Source: Ostreococcus mediterraneus
Lineage: Eukaryota; Chlorophyta; Mamiellophyceae; Mamiellales; Bathycoccaceae
DNA: 64,000 bases
Reading direction: 5' to 3'
Assembly (NCBI GenBank): GCA_012295225.1
Contig: WMKK01000001.1
Coordinates: forward strand, 682,001-746,000
The notes beneath the pieces were generated by a model. The model did no database searches, was not told where the DNA came from, and saw nothing but the letters and a program-made list of their open reading frames with translations. The translations under genes and the position numbers were made by a program. Positions 28,944 to 38,653 of this stretch are shown here, in pieces. The first letter of the stretch is position 1, and each line of letters starts with the position of its first letter.

Positions 28944-29873
28944 CTAATCGTGGGGCGACGACATACTCGACGAATGTGGTTTGCTGCTGAACTCAGTGGT
29001 CCACAGAAGTGGGGCATCGGTGCGGACGACGACTTCATCACTTGCGAACTGATTGCTTGTTGAAATCAACCCACCAGCACCGAATGACATAACGTCGTTA
29101 TTCAGATCCCATCGCAGTCCACGTGTTGTTACATGAGCGTCACCTTGCAGGGGAATCAAGCCGCACTGGATGGATTCATAGCGCTCATCTCGCCGGATAA
29201 CCGTCTCTCCCACAGGTAACGCGCGCGCCGACGAATCATCGCCAATCAGCACGACTTGTAAGTTCGGGAACTCAAACAACGTCTTCAAATTATATAGCAC
29301 ATGATCGAGTCGCCCGTTAAGCGCACCAAGAACGAAAACGCGTTCGATATGCGGCGCGTGCTTGACAATAGCTCGTAAGCACTTGACAAAGTCTGTAGTT
29401 TCTTGGTCTGTGCTTTGGTCATCGAATACGCATACGCCGTCTTCGCATTCATACATCGCACGAACGCTAGGGGATATTGAATCCATGTCACCAACAACTC
29501 TATCGGGATGTTTGAACGCATCGGGACCAGTGTATTTGGCTTTGCGCGCCGCGCTCTCATACACGCTTCGCAGCGACTGCACTCGGTTTGCCCCACCATC
29601 TGCGCACACGCGATACGCACTGAGCTGCCAAAGCGTCAACGCGTGCATCGGTATTTCAGTGTTCAAAAGCACCACCGCGTCTTGACCGCGTTCGCCTTGT
29701 ACAAAGTCTTCTGCAGTCGTCAGCGGTGTTAGGTAATCGGTGGAAAACGTCAAACGTTTGGACGCACTCGGCGCTGACGCGGTACCGTCTCGCATCGCAC
29801 GCGAAGTACGCGTGAAAAATGCACGCGTAGATGTTCCTACGTTCCTAGCTGGAGTGCGCAACGCACCATGCAT
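28944..29873 (-). CDS. TPK1: Thiamine pyrophosphokinase
   Basis: The first ATG in frame (29873) gives 309 residues. The N-terminal about 45 are Arg/Thr/Ser/Ala-rich and could be a targeting peptide. The catalytic domain shows YRVCADGGANRV, the metal site VVGDMDSISP, DQSTDQETTDF, and GALNGRLDHVLYNL. The C-terminal thiamine-binding beta domain includes RYESIQCGLIPLQGDAHVTTRGLRWDL and a Ser-rich end (TSNQF). It transfers pyrophosphate from ATP to thiamine to give the cofactor. The protein is longer than the animal enzyme (about 245), mainly by the N-terminal extension. It is convergent with Mago and 60 bp downstream of the FAD oxidoreductase gene on the same strand. Confidence 0.92.
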   Translation of the reverse strand: MHGALRTPARNVGTSTRAFFTRTSRAMRDGTASAPSASKRLTFSTDYLTPLTTAEDFVQGERGQDAVVLLNTEIPMHALTLWQLSAYRVCADGGANRVQSLRSVYESAARKAKYTGPDAFKHPDRVVGDMDSISPSVRAMYECEDGVCVFDDQSTDQETTDFVKCLRAIVKHAPHIERVFVLGALNGRLDHVLYNLKTLFEFPNLQVVLIGDDSSARALPVGETVIRRDERYESIQCGLIPLQGDAHVTTRGLRWDLNNDVMSFGAGGLISTSNQFASDEVVVRTDAPLLWTTEFSSKPHSSSMSSPHD

Positions 29874-29933
29874 GAACTCTTGCGAGCGAGTGATTGAGGC
29901 TAAGTCTGGCTGAATTGACAATACAAATTTTTC

Positions 29934-31337
29934 TTACGCGCTCGCTAACTCGGCGGCGCGCTTGCCGCTCAATAATGCGCCATCAAACGTGGATGAATCT
30001 CTATGATCGCCCGCAACGAACATACCACCACCCAGGTCTGCATCGCGCTTGAAATTCGTGGGCGCTTCTTGATTCGGCTGAGCATACGGGATGCGGTAGA
30101 CACGCAAGAGCCGCCAGCCAGAGACTTGGTTAGCGCCAAACCATGCAGAAAGTTCAGTGCGAACCTTGGCTTCAATCGCGGTATCGTCTTCGTCGGGAAC
30201 GCCAATGACAGATACAGAGACCAAAGCTTGTCCAGGCGGCGCGTAAGACGGTGCGACATTGCTCGGAAAGCAGCAGTTATTTACAATGCCACCTTTATTG
30301 TCACCATCCAAATACAAAATTGCATCTTTTGTTGGAGCCGATTTCATGGCAAAGTACAAGCATGTCGTCCCCACGGCAGTTTGCGTTTTACTCGGATACT
30401 GATCTAACGAGTTGCCTAATAATCTAGCCGCTTCTGGGCCCTCGCACGCTACGATGACGGACTTTTTAGCCGTCACGATTTCGCCATTCGCGAGAGTGAG
30501 TGCGCGCTCCCCTGAGGCACTCCGCTCACCTACTGTGTCAACCTTGGCATTCACACGGACAGTCTCTCCCGGCAATCTATCGCGCAATTGGGCGCTTACT
30601 GCCCCTATGCCCTTTGCTGGTAAGCAATTTTGCCCGGTGGCAAGCATGCGCATCACAAAGTTGAATAGTCTACTCGATGTCGTCAGTTCCCGGTTAAAGA
30701 AAATTCCAGCCATGAATGGACGGAAGAAACGATCGATCATGGCGTTCGAGAACCCAAAATCTTGTAATCTTTTCATTATCGTCGTTTCGCCCTCACTCGC
30801 CATCATTTCCTCGAGTGTTCCCATGGCAAGCACAGTTTGGAACCGAACGAGCCCGACGAGAACTTTATCCGCCACCGTCCCTATAGGATTTGTCAACGAC
30901 TGCACACCATCTACCGGGTGTCTGAATGGATCCGCTACGCGATGAAACGCCCCATCGAATCTCACGTCCGCACCAGCGTAGAATGGCTTCAAGTCTAATG
31001 CATCGTAATCCAACACGCGCTGCGCTTCGGGGTAGCCAGTCAGAAAGATGGCAAATCCTCGATCGAGCAAGAAACCCTCGCATTCGTCCGTGCGTACGCG
31101 TCCACCGACGTCATCAGATGACTCAAGTAACACAAAGTCCACGTTGCGTTTACGAAGCTCGTTACACGCCGCTAAGCCCGCCAGGCCAGCGCCGATGACG
31201 ACGACGTCAGCGCTATCTTTCACCGCCGCTCGTGTAGCTACGACACGACGGCTCGCGCAGTTTAGGCGGTCGTGCGACGAGTGAAACACGCGAGACGCAC
31301 GCCTATATGTTAAGCTTGTTGCACTTGCGTGCGCCAT
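29934..31337 (-). CDS. Plastid FAD-dependent amine oxidase / desaturase-like oxidoreductase
   Basis: The ATG at 31337 gives 467 residues with an Arg/Ser/Ala-rich first 40 residues that fit a chloroplast transit peptide. The Rossmann FAD motif follows (VVVIGAGLAGLAACNEL), then LLESSDDVGGRVRTDECEGFLLDRGF, the family signature after the dinucleotide fold. The C-terminal FAD motif is GGGMFVAGDHRDSSTFDGALLSGKRAAELA. Overall it matches a plant/algal/cyanobacterial family of NAD(P)/FAD-dependent oxidoreductases related to phytoene desaturase and amine oxidase, often annotated as amine oxidase and mostly uncharacterised. The substrate cannot be read from sequence. It is followed by the kinase gene on the same strand. 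Confidence 0.87.
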   Translation of the reverse strand: MAHASATSLTYRRASRVFHSSHDRLNCASRRVVATRAAVKDSADVVVIGAGLAGLAACNELRKRNVDFVLLESSDDVGGRVRTDECEGFLLDRGFAIFLTGYPEAQRVLDYDALDLKPFYAGADVRFDGAFHRVADPFRHPVDGVQSLTNPIGTVADKVLVGLVRFQTVLAMGTLEEMMASEGETTIMKRLQDFGFSNAMIDRFFRPFMAGIFFNRELTTSSRLFNFVMRMLATGQNCLPAKGIGAVSAQLRDRLPGETVRVNAKVDTVGERSASGERALTLANGEIVTAKKSVIVACEGPEAARLLGNSLDQYPSKTQTAVGTTCLYFAMKSAPTKDAILYLDGDNKGGIVNNCCFPSNVAPSYAPPGQALVSVSVIGVPDEDDTAIEAKVRTELSAWFGANQVSGWRLLRVYRIPYAQPNQEAPTNFKRDADLGGGMFVAGDHRDSSTFDGALLSGKRAAELASA

Positions 31338-31418
31338 CGCCGTCGATAGGTGCGCACGCGTGTGGTGAACTGACGTGAAGTGTGTGTGTGTGGGAATAAA
31401 TGATTATAAATTACTTTC

Positions 31419-32267
31419 CTAAACGCGGCGATACACGAGGACAGAATCATCCTCAAGCGTACTCACGCGGAAATTTTTGTCAAGATACTTGGTAGTCATG
31501 AGCACTTCCGAAGATCCATCCGCGATGCGTCCCATGATGTCGCCGACTGGCACTGTGGAGCCATTCAAGAAGTTCAAGGCTGGAAGCACACTGGCGTCGT
31601 CTTGACGAACAGTCGTCGAGAGCGACGAGATTGGCACAGCGATGCTGTCTCCACCGAACGGATTCGCCTCACCACTAGTAATGACGCTTCCGAAACCAGA
31701 AAACAACGGGCTAAAGCCTAGGAGCGGCACGCCGATGCTGGCTCGCACGATGACGTCAGACGTAATCTTTCCCGTGTTCATGTCAATCGTTTGCACCACT
31801 TTACCACAGCCGCCACCAAACATGGACGTTTGGTGCTCGTGTGCGCTATAGAAAAATCCCGCATTGTCACCGAGTAACTTGCCTACGCCCCAGAAGAACG
31901 GCGAGGAACGAAACGGAAAGGTGTCTGTGTACACAAGCTCCCAGTCGCCATCCATCATATCCGAATAAGCCGGTTCCGCCACGGCGTTCATCGCGCACAG
32001 CTTGTCAATAATCGCCCGTGCTTCATCTTTTTGGGAGCTCGTCGCGCCTTCACCGCGCGCAGACGCCGCGGCGATGGAGAGCAGAGCCATTTTCGTAGCC
32101 TCAACGTCGCCGTCCTTCACCGTGGCGGTCGTTTCGACGTCATCCACGCTGGTTGCGACGGCGTAACGGCGCGTCGATGCGGAGGAGTGTCGAGCGCGTC
32201 GGTGAGACAAGGCTGAAGCCGTGACCGATACCCCTGTGCGCATCATAGCGTTCGAGGCGATTGCCAT
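31419..32267 (-). CDS. Fibrillin / plastid lipid-associated protein (PAP)
   Basis: The ATG at 32267 gives 282 residues: a chloroplast transit-type N-terminus of about 40 residues (Ser/Ala/Arg-rich), then the PAP/fibrillin domain with DGDWELVYTDTFPFRSSPFF, a beta-barrel body, and the typical end LTMTTKYLD-like segment (VLMTTKYLDKNFRVSTLEDDSVLVYRR). Fibrillins coat plastoglobules and thylakoid margins and bind lipids and quinones. The lipocalin-like barrel and length are normal for a short fibrillin; I cannot place the subfamily. It lies between the FAD oxidoreductase and serine palmitoyltransferase genes, all on the minus strand, each with its own gap. Confidence 0.87.
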   Translation of the reverse strand: MAIASNAMMRTGVSVTASALSHRRARHSSASTRRYAVATSVDDVETTATVKDGDVEATKMALLSIAAASARGEGATSSQKDEARAIIDKLCAMNAVAEPAYSDMMDGDWELVYTDTFPFRSSPFFWGVGKLLGDNAGFFYSAHEHQTSMFGGGCGKVVQTIDMNTGKITSDVIVRASIGVPLLGFSPLFSGFGSVITSGEANPFGGDSIAVPISSLSTTVRQDDASVLPALNFLNGSTVPVGDIMGRIADGSSEVLMTTKYLDKNFRVSTLEDDSVLVYRRV

Positions 32268-32415
32268 CGCTCGTGCGTGGCGTGCAAAGCAGTGCCGTTC
32301 TGCGCCACGTGAATAAGTGGCTGAAAATAGCTCCCGCGCCGCTTGAAAAGACGGATAAAAGTAGTGCTTTGCTCAGAACGACTAAATATAATTACAAGGC
32401 TCTGGGAGCATAAAA

Positions 32416-35400
32416 TTAAATTGCCAACGCATCGAAAACGCGCGGGATGAGCGTGGCGGTAGCGAGGCCCGTGGTGACGTCCTGCGCGACTTCGGTAAAG
32501 TAGAGCGCGGCCTTGCGCATGTGCACCGTGCCAATGGACTCGCTCTTGTGCCCTGGTTGTTGGAATCTAGGCTTAATCTGGTGCACATATACGCGAAGGG
32601 CACCTTCGAACGTGAGTTTGGCTACCGATGCGAAGAAGGATACGGTGACGTACAGAATAATGTGACCGATGATGGTCTTTGCCGCGATGAGCGCTAGCCA
32701 GCCACGAGTGGTATCTGGGAGCAACACCGCGTTGTCCGGCTTCTGTCTCCAAATCGCACCCATGGAGAAAGCAAGCATGTAGAAGAGCGTTCTCCACATA
32801 CGACGGTAGCACGTTTGCGCTGCGGCAAGGATTTGTCCACGACTGTTAAGTGGCACAGGGAACAGAAGAATTGCGGCGGACGTCAACGACACAAACGCCA
32901 TGCCTTGAGCGGTCATGACCGTGCCGGCTTGAAGGCCGCTGTTGAACCAATCAATGAAAGGTAACACAAGACGCAAACCTACTGCGCCGAGTACGACTCC
33001 ACCTTGGATGTTGGCCGGTGAATCTCCCGTAGCGAGACGGCTAATGACAATCGCAGCCATGTATGCAAACGCGATGAGGTAGTCGCCGACGACAATGTAC
33101 GGATGTTCCATCTCCCAAAGCGGTACACTACCGTATCTCCAGCGAAGGATGAAAAAAGGAATAGCAGCGGCATTGACACCAGCGACAGAAGGCCATGCAT
33201 GCACTTTGTGTGGGGCGAGAGCACCGAGTTCATTGTTTGCGCGGCGCTTACTCGAGCTTTGCGTACTCATCGTACCCTTGGCCAAGCACCCAGCAGCAGA
33301 GAACATGCAGTAAATGATCATCATCAACTGCGCATAGCTACTGTCCACTGTCCATACAATCGCAGGAAGTACCAAGTTGTAAAACTTGCGGCTTCCTAAC
33401 CACATGGAAATCACGTGGAAGGTGCGTCCGATTGGTCCGACTTGTTCGGGATGTAATCCGAGCTTGGTCAAGATGTTTGGAACCAAGTGCTTTGTGATGT
33501 TGATTTGGCCGATGATGTATCGGCGGAACAAATTGTGCGACCAGAGCAAGATGACGAGTAGAGGCACAGACAAACTCTTGGGCTCTTCTTCGATGTCAGC
33601 ATCCAACAAGGACAACTTCCAAGCCTTTGTTTCTTCAACTTCCTCCTCAACCATCATCTTCTTGCGAATATTTTCCAATTCGACACTGTCAAACGTGTGC
33701 GCACGCGCATTTGATGCATAAGATTGCTGCGTGAACAGTGCTCTGGGAGACAAACGCACTTGGTGATCAAGAGACGGTCGTTTCGTCGGTATCGGTGACT
33801 CCAAGACGTGCTGTGGAAGAATTTCCAAAGCTGCTTCTCGTAAGAGCGAAAGCATGTTATCGATTTGATCAGACGTGTGTTGCGCATGAGCGTACACTCG
33901 AAGCGCCGGCGCCGGCCGATGCGAAGGCAAGATAGCCGGACTCACGCGCGCCACGCACACACCAACACCCTTGCTGCGCATACGCGCGGCAATACGGTGC
34001 AAAAGCATGTTCTCGTCACCACTCCCAACACCCGCCGAAAGTTTGATTGGAATGACGGGAGAATCGGCATCGGCTTCGGTCGTCATACCTGGAATGTCTC
34101 CACTGATAAGTGCACTTCTGATTCGTCGTGCAGCATCGTTGAGCTTTTCAATCATTGCAGGTTCGGCCTCGATACGGCTGATGGCGTGCAGAGATGCCGT
34201 AGCAAGATATGGCGGTAACGAGGCGGAGAAGACATATCCACTTCCCATCAACCGTTGATACGCCACGACACCTGTGTCGCCAGCGACGAATCCACCCACA
34301 GAAGCACAAGCGTTCTCCAAAGATGCGCAAATTACATCAACTGCACTGCTGCTTAATCCAACGTGTTCGGTCAAGCCACGGCCACTTTCACCCATGGACC
34401 CGAAGGAAAAGGATTCATCCAAAATCATGCGCGCATGATGGTGATCCTTCAACGCCACGAGCTCACGAAGAGGGGCCACACGACCGGTCGCACCGAAGCA
34501 CGCCTCAGTAATCAACCAGCGTCGTCTAACTGGTCGCGCCAATCTTGTCGAAGTCGACCCATCTTCAGATTCAATCTTTGCAAAGACACGGGCGGCGTCA
34601 GCGGCATCGGCGTGGTCATACCAGCGAACCTCAATCTTGGCAAGACGCAAGCCAGCAATAATGCTCGGTCCAACACCTCTGTCGACTACCGCAACATCGC
34701 TCTTATGCGTCATAGCTTGGATCACACTCGATGCCGTGCAAACACCGAACGAATACAGGACGGCTTCACCGACGCCAAGGAACTTGGCAATCTTGTCTTC
34801 CAAGTCCAAATGCGGACGGAATGTTCCATAAAATCCACGAGGGGAGCACGAGCCAAGACCAAATCGGTGAATGGTTTCAGCGCACTGCGAACGCATCGTC
34901 TCATCCTTGGTGAGATCAAGCAAATCTTGGGAAGAAAGAACCATGTCGTAAGAATCGCTGATATTTGAATCGGCGAATTCCGCAACCTTCGCATCCTCGA
35001 GCTTCATCTCTTCATTCAGTTTGCTTCCGCGACTAATCGGTGCCCACTGGCGACGCCTTATCGCATCTAATGCCTTGTCTCTGTTTTTCGAAGCTTGTTC
35101 GCATCGTTTAATGCTTTCCGCATGTTCTTTCGCTTCGAGCTGCGCGAGAGATCCCGGGAAAAACTTATTCGGCGGGTACTGCTTGAACTTCAAAGACAAC
35201 TCGTCGGCGATGTCGGAAATGACATGAAGTGCGTTCTCCAAATCTTCTCGCTTGTGAGCCGCTGAAATGCAGAATCGAACGCGTGGAAGCGTCACCGGAG
35301 TCGCTGGAGAACCAACGACGACGACTGCTAAACCACGATTGAACGCGAGGCGCGAAAAGTCACCAATCTTGTACGGTTGATAGAGCATCACGGGCATAAT

Positions 35401-36669
35401 CGGCGAAGGATCGTTGCCGAGCACTTCTAATCCCATCTTCACCAAACCTTCACGAAAAAACTTGGAGTTTTCTCTTAGATCGGTCAACTTTTTCTTACCA
35501 ACATCAGTGCCGTCTTCGCCCGTGATCATGCGCAAGGATGATAAGACTTGAGCGCACACCGCTGGCGCCATGGAGACCGCCTCGGTGTATCCAAGCGAGA
35601 AGCGCTTCACCGCTTCGACGGCATCTTTGTTACCAGCAACATACCCACCGGCGGCACCGAAGGACTTCGTAAAAGTCCCCATCATAATGGTAATATCATC
35701 CGTGCTCACGCCGAGTTCTTCACATACGCCACGTCCGGTTGGTCCGACGGCGCCCACCGAGTGCGCCTCATCCAAGTACACGTGCGCTCCGTACATCTTA
35801 CACACCTCCACGATTGGCTTCAAGTTGCACACCTCGCCTTCCATGGAGTAAATACCTTCGACGATTACGACAATTTTGTTGTAATCATATCCACCGAGCA
35901 CTGCATCTTGTAAGATGAGTTCCAAATCACCAACGCACTGGTGCTTGAAAGGCTTGATTTTTGCCCCGCTCAAGCGCGCGCCTTCGACGATGGAGTTGTG
36001 ATTCAATGAATCAGAGATGATCAAATCGCCTTTAGAACACAGCGCTGGAATAACGGTACTATTCGTCGCAAATCCCATGCCGACGACGCACGCGCTTTCT
36101 TTGCCGATGAATCTCGCCACGAGCTCTTCGACTTCGCGCAAGTTTGTGTCGCGGCCGAGTTCGGCGGCGGGCGAACCCGTCGTCACCGCAAACTTCGTCA
36201 ACGACTCCTCCACAATTGGCGTACAGTGTTCGTTAACTCCCCCAAAACCTAAATAGTTGTAACTCCCCAAATTTAAGCACCTTCTCGACTCTGGCGTCGC
36301 GGTCAATCGCGCAAAATACCCTCGACTCGGTTCTGGCGCTCGAATCGCGACGTCGATAAAGTCCTCTGGAGAAGAATAAATCGGTCGATTAAACGTATCT
36401 TCGATGTTCCCATACAAGTTAGCAATGTAAAAGAAATCCATGGCTTTACCCTTACTCAACGGTAACAAATCATTCTTCTCGCCATTCTCGTCATCGGTGC
36501 GCCAATCCTTAATCCCTCGCAGCGCGTTGTACGTATTCTTCGCCACGCCCTCGGCGACGTAGATGACGTACTGTTGATACGTCGCCGCCGTGTGTCCAAG
36601 CCATCGATACGCCTTTGGATTCTTCAACGCCACGTTCTTACTATCCGGGCGGTAATCCTCGTACTCCAT
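32416..36669 (-). CDS. Single-chain serine palmitoyltransferase: LCB2 - LCB1 - degenerate SPP-like membrane domain
   Basis: One frame of 1417 residues from the ATG at 36669, no intron. Residues about 60-505 are LCB2: SLNHNSIVEG with His224, YLDEAHSVG (300-307), and the PLP lysine Lys335 in GTFTKSFG. Residues about 570-950 are LCB1: DESFSFGSMGESGRG and CASLENACASVGGF, where Asn786 replaces the lysine, as LCB1 subunits normally lack it. Residues about 1035-1400 hold several membrane segments that align with sphingosine-1-phosphate phosphatase: FYNLVLPAIVW, AKGTM, WPSVAGVNAAAIPFF, ISRLATGDSPANIQGG. The PAP2 catalytic residues are gone (no RP, PSxH changed to PSVA, SRxxxxxH changed to Asp). The enzyme condenses serine and palmitoyl-CoA, the first step of sphingolipid synthesis in the ER. 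LCB1-LCB2 fusion also occurs in coccolithovirus EhV; the third domain is, as far as I know, unreported. Confidence 0.93.
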   Translation of the reverse strand: MEYEDYRPDSKNVALKNPKAYRWLGHTAATYQQYVIYVAEGVAKNTYNALRGIKDWRTDDENGEKNDLLPLSKGKAMDFFYIANLYGNIEDTFNRPIYSSPEDFIDVAIRAPEPSRGYFARLTATPESRRCLNLGSYNYLGFGGVNEHCTPIVEESLTKFAVTTGSPAAELGRDTNLREVEELVARFIGKESACVVGMGFATNSTVIPALCSKGDLIISDSLNHNSIVEGARLSGAKIKPFKHQCVGDLELILQDAVLGGYDYNKIVVIVEGIYSMEGEVCNLKPIVEVCKMYGAHVYLDEAHSVGAVGPTGRGVCEELGVSTDDITIMMGTFTKSFGAAGGYVAGNKDAVEAVKRFSLGYTEAVSMAPAVCAQVLSSLRMITGEDGTDVGKKKLTDLRENSKFFREGLVKMGLEVLGNDPSPIMPVMLYQPYKIGDFSRLAFNRGLAVVVVGSPATPVTLPRVRFCISAAHKREDLENALHVISDIADELSLKFKQYPPNKFFPGSLAQLEAKEHAESIKRCEQASKNRDKALDAIRRRQWAPISRGSKLNEEMKLEDAKVAEFADSNISDSYDMVLSSQDLLDLTKDETMRSQCAETIHRFGLGSCSPRGFYGTFRPHLDLEDKIAKFLGVGEAVLYSFGVCTASSVIQAMTHKSDVAVVDRGVGPSIIAGLRLAKIEVRWYDHADAADAARVFAKIESEDGSTSTRLARPVRRRWLITEACFGATGRVAPLRELVALKDHHHARMILDESFSFGSMGESGRGLTEHVGLSSSAVDVICASLENACASVGGFVAGDTGVVAYQRLMGSGYVFSASLPPYLATASLHAISRIEAEPAMIEKLNDAARRIRSALISGDIPGMTTEADADSPVIPIKLSAGVGSGDENMLLHRIAARMRSKGVGVCVARVSPAILPSHRPAPALRVYAHAQHTSDQIDNMLSLLREAALEILPQHVLESPIPTKRPSLDHQVRLSPRALFTQQSYASNARAHTFDSVELENIRKKMMVEEEVEETKAWKLSLLDADIEEEPKSLSVPLLVILLWSHNLFRRYIIGQINITKHLVPNILTKLGLHPEQVGPIGRTFHVISMWLGSRKFYNLVLPAIVWTVDSSYAQLMMIIYCMFSAAGCLAKGTMSTQSSSKRRANNELGALAPHKVHAWPSVAGVNAAAIPFFILRWRYGSVPLWEMEHPYIVVGDYLIAFAYMAAIVISRLATGDSPANIQGGVVLGAVGLRLVLPFIDWFNSGLQAGTVMTAQGMAFVSLTSAAILLFPVPLNSRGQILAAAQTCYRRMWRTLFYMLAFSMGAIWRQKPDNAVLLPDTTRGWLALIAAKTIIGHIILYVTVSFFASVAKLTFEGALRVYVHQIKPRFQQPGHKSESIGTVHMRKAALYFTEVAQDVTTGLATATLIPRVFDALAI

Positions 36670-37274
36670 CGCGTCCTCCTCCCCGTGTGCTCCCCTTCAC
36701 CGACGACGATGGATATGCCGGCTGCGCACAGACCCGTTCGTCGCGCGGATGGATGGATGGCTGGATGCGTTCGGTGCGTGCGCGTGAACGGACCGCGTGG
36801 ATTCGAGAACGTACACAGAAACACGCGACGACGACGACGACGACGACGACGTGCGCGCACTCGGTGATCGTCGACGCGTGACGTCGTCCGTCGTTCGTCG
36901 CGGTGGTGTGACGCCAGCGCACGTCGTCGTCGTCCCATCGCACCCACCGCAGGCGATGCAATGTGCCACGTGGCATGATGATGGTCACCCCATCGCCTCG
37001 TCCACGGGTGATGACGAGGCGTCGGTCGTGCGCGCAGTGTGCGACGACGACGAGGACGAGGACGAGGACGAGGATGACGACGACGACGACACGCGGTACG
37101 CGCGCGATGCCCGCGTGTGGACGTCCGAGGGCGCGCGCTCGGTGGCGACGGATGACGACGACGACGACGACGCACGCGCGAAGTGACTGCGCGCGCGGAT
37201 GTGGATTGGTGCGCGCGTTTGGGCGCGCGAACGACGACGCGGACGCGGATGCGGATGCGGATGAGGATGGACGG
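36670..37274. promoter_or_regulatory. Divergent promoter with triplet repeats
   Basis: The gap separates serine palmitoyltransferase and the HAD-like gene. It is dominated by CGA/GAC triplet runs: 36826-36850, a GACGAG/GACGAC block at 37047-37092, GACGAC again around 37153-37172, and GCGGAT hexamers at about 37240-37262. Open frames in several phases (up to 267 codons) arise from these repeats and from GC-rich stop-poor sequence. Part of the right end might encode a targeting peptide for the downstream protein. Confidence 0.45.
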
Positions 37275-38321
37275 ATGGGGAAACCACGGACGTTGATGAT
37301 TATTGAGTGCGATGGGGCGTTGATTGATGTGCACGGCGATGGACATCGGGTGGCGTTTAACCGCGCGTTCGCGGCCAAGGGGGTGACGAGCGCGACGTGG
37401 ACGCACGCCGAGTACGCGTCGTTGTTACGAAGCGGAGGAGGCACGGCGTACGGGATGCTTGAGCGATACTTTCATTTCTATGGATATCCTTACGAGGTGA
37501 CGAAGCATCGTGAGGGAGGGCCGGAGATGACGGCGGAGTACATGGAGGCGATGAAACGGTTACAGGCGGTGGTGCCGCTCGCGGTGGAGGATGAAGGCGA
37601 CGACGGGCAGACGGGGGAGGCTGAAGCGCGCGCCAGGCGAGAATTCCTTTTAAATGTGATTGAGGAGAAAGACAAGCAGTTTCAAATGATGATTGACGAG
37701 GGCGCGCTAAAGTTACGCGATGGCGCCGCGCGATTTATTGACGATTGCTTGATTGACAACGACAAGGTGCAAGTGTTGCTTATCGCCGAGACGGCGTCGA
37801 CGAGCGAAGAGCGCGTGTTAGAAGCTGCGCTCAATGGGCTCGGGCCGTTGCGTTCGGCGGCGGTGTCTATCACAGGTACGCCCGAAAGTTTCAGCGGTGG
37901 TGACGACGACGTCGTGAGCGAGGCACGAAAGCAAGCGGCGCGAGTGGTGAAGAAAACCAAGGGTGATTTGCTCGCGCCCGAAGTCGGCGGAAATTTACAA
38001 CGACAAAATTTCAATTCGGATGTCATCATCGATAGTGGTATCTTTGCCAATAGTCGCCGCTCGATGCTGAGCGCAGAAGTATTCAGTACGATTGCCGAGC
38101 AACGTGGATTTGACGTCAAGAGTGTCATCTTTATCGGAGGTTCGCAGACGACGTGCGTCGAAGCCACGAGCGCGGGCGCGTACTCCGTCATGGTGCGCAA
38201 CCGCTTACAACGCGGCGGCGAATTCCCCGGATGCGACTCCGTCGTCGATGGCTACGGCGCTGGTGAAGGCATCACCTATCGTCGCGTCATGGCTGTCGCT
38301 CAATCTCGCGACCGTGCGTGA
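37275..38321 (+). CDS. CbbY-like HAD-superfamily protein, probable pseudo-hydrolase
   Basis: The ATG at 37275 gives 348 residues; the frame is open upstream through Thr/Arg-rich sequence with further ATGs that could be a plastid transit peptide. The N-terminal block TLMIIECDGALIDVHGDGHRVAFNRAF and the SLLRSGGGTAYGMLERYF cap region closely follow plant plastid CbbY-like proteins. Where those have FDCDG this protein has IECDG, so the nucleophilic Asp is Glu. The motif III Lys-Pro-Asp region and the motif IV Glu-Asp pair are also missing (FIGGSQTTCVEATSAGA). An acidic insert lies near residues 95-120. The overall fold is kept but phosphatase activity looks lost. CbbY enzymes degrade xylulose-1,5-bisphosphate, an inhibitor of Rubisco; a related binding role here is speculation. 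Confidence 0.72.
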   Translation: MGKPRTLMIIECDGALIDVHGDGHRVAFNRAFAAKGVTSATWTHAEYASLLRSGGGTAYGMLERYFHFYGYPYEVTKHREGGPEMTAEYMEAMKRLQAVVPLAVEDEGDDGQTGEAEARARREFLLNVIEEKDKQFQMMIDEGALKLRDGAARFIDDCLIDNDKVQVLLIAETASTSEERVLEAALNGLGPLRSAAVSITGTPESFSGGDDDVVSEARKQAARVVKKTKGDLLAPEVGGNLQRQNFNSDVIIDSGIFANSRRSMLSAEVFSTIAEQRGFDVKSVIFIGGSQTTCVEATSAGAYSVMVRNRLQRGGEFPGCDSVVDGYGAGEGITYRRVMAVAQSRDRA

Positions 38322-38653
38322 TTCCACGTCTTTTGTATTCCCGCATTCGCGACGTCGTCGTCGCGTGTAATTTATACCTATACTTTTCGCGAAGGCACAC
38401 ACCTCCGTTGGACCCCGAGCTATTCCACGCGCGTTTGAACACATTACAAATACCTTGACGTAATCACTGCATTTTTTTTCGCACGCGTGTCGTCATTCGA
38501 CCCATCGCACGTCGTCGTTTGACACGCGTCTTCTCGTCGTCATCTTTCGTACTCGCGCTCCACACACGCACACACAAAAGTTGTTGACGTTGGACGCGGG
38601 CACCATCGTCGCCCACGTCGCCACTGCGCGCCCACGAACGTCGCGTGGCGCTG
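38322..38653. other. Intergenic region before acyl-CoA oxidase
   Basis: This gap between two plus-strand genes holds the 3-prime end of the HAD-like gene and the promoter of the oxidase. TTTTTTTTC near 38470 and repeated CGTCGT words are seen. The acyl-CoA oxidase frame is open a little upstream of its ATG but only from a GTG. The minus strand shows a long open frame (38464-39219) that is antisense to the oxidase and has no recognisable domain. Confidence 0.3.

Noticed and set aside
36624-37444. Minus-strand frames of 260 and 267 codons upstream of serine palmitoyltransferase
   Set aside because: They consist of Arg, Val or Ser runs from triplet repeats and overlap the HAD gene start; no conserved domain.
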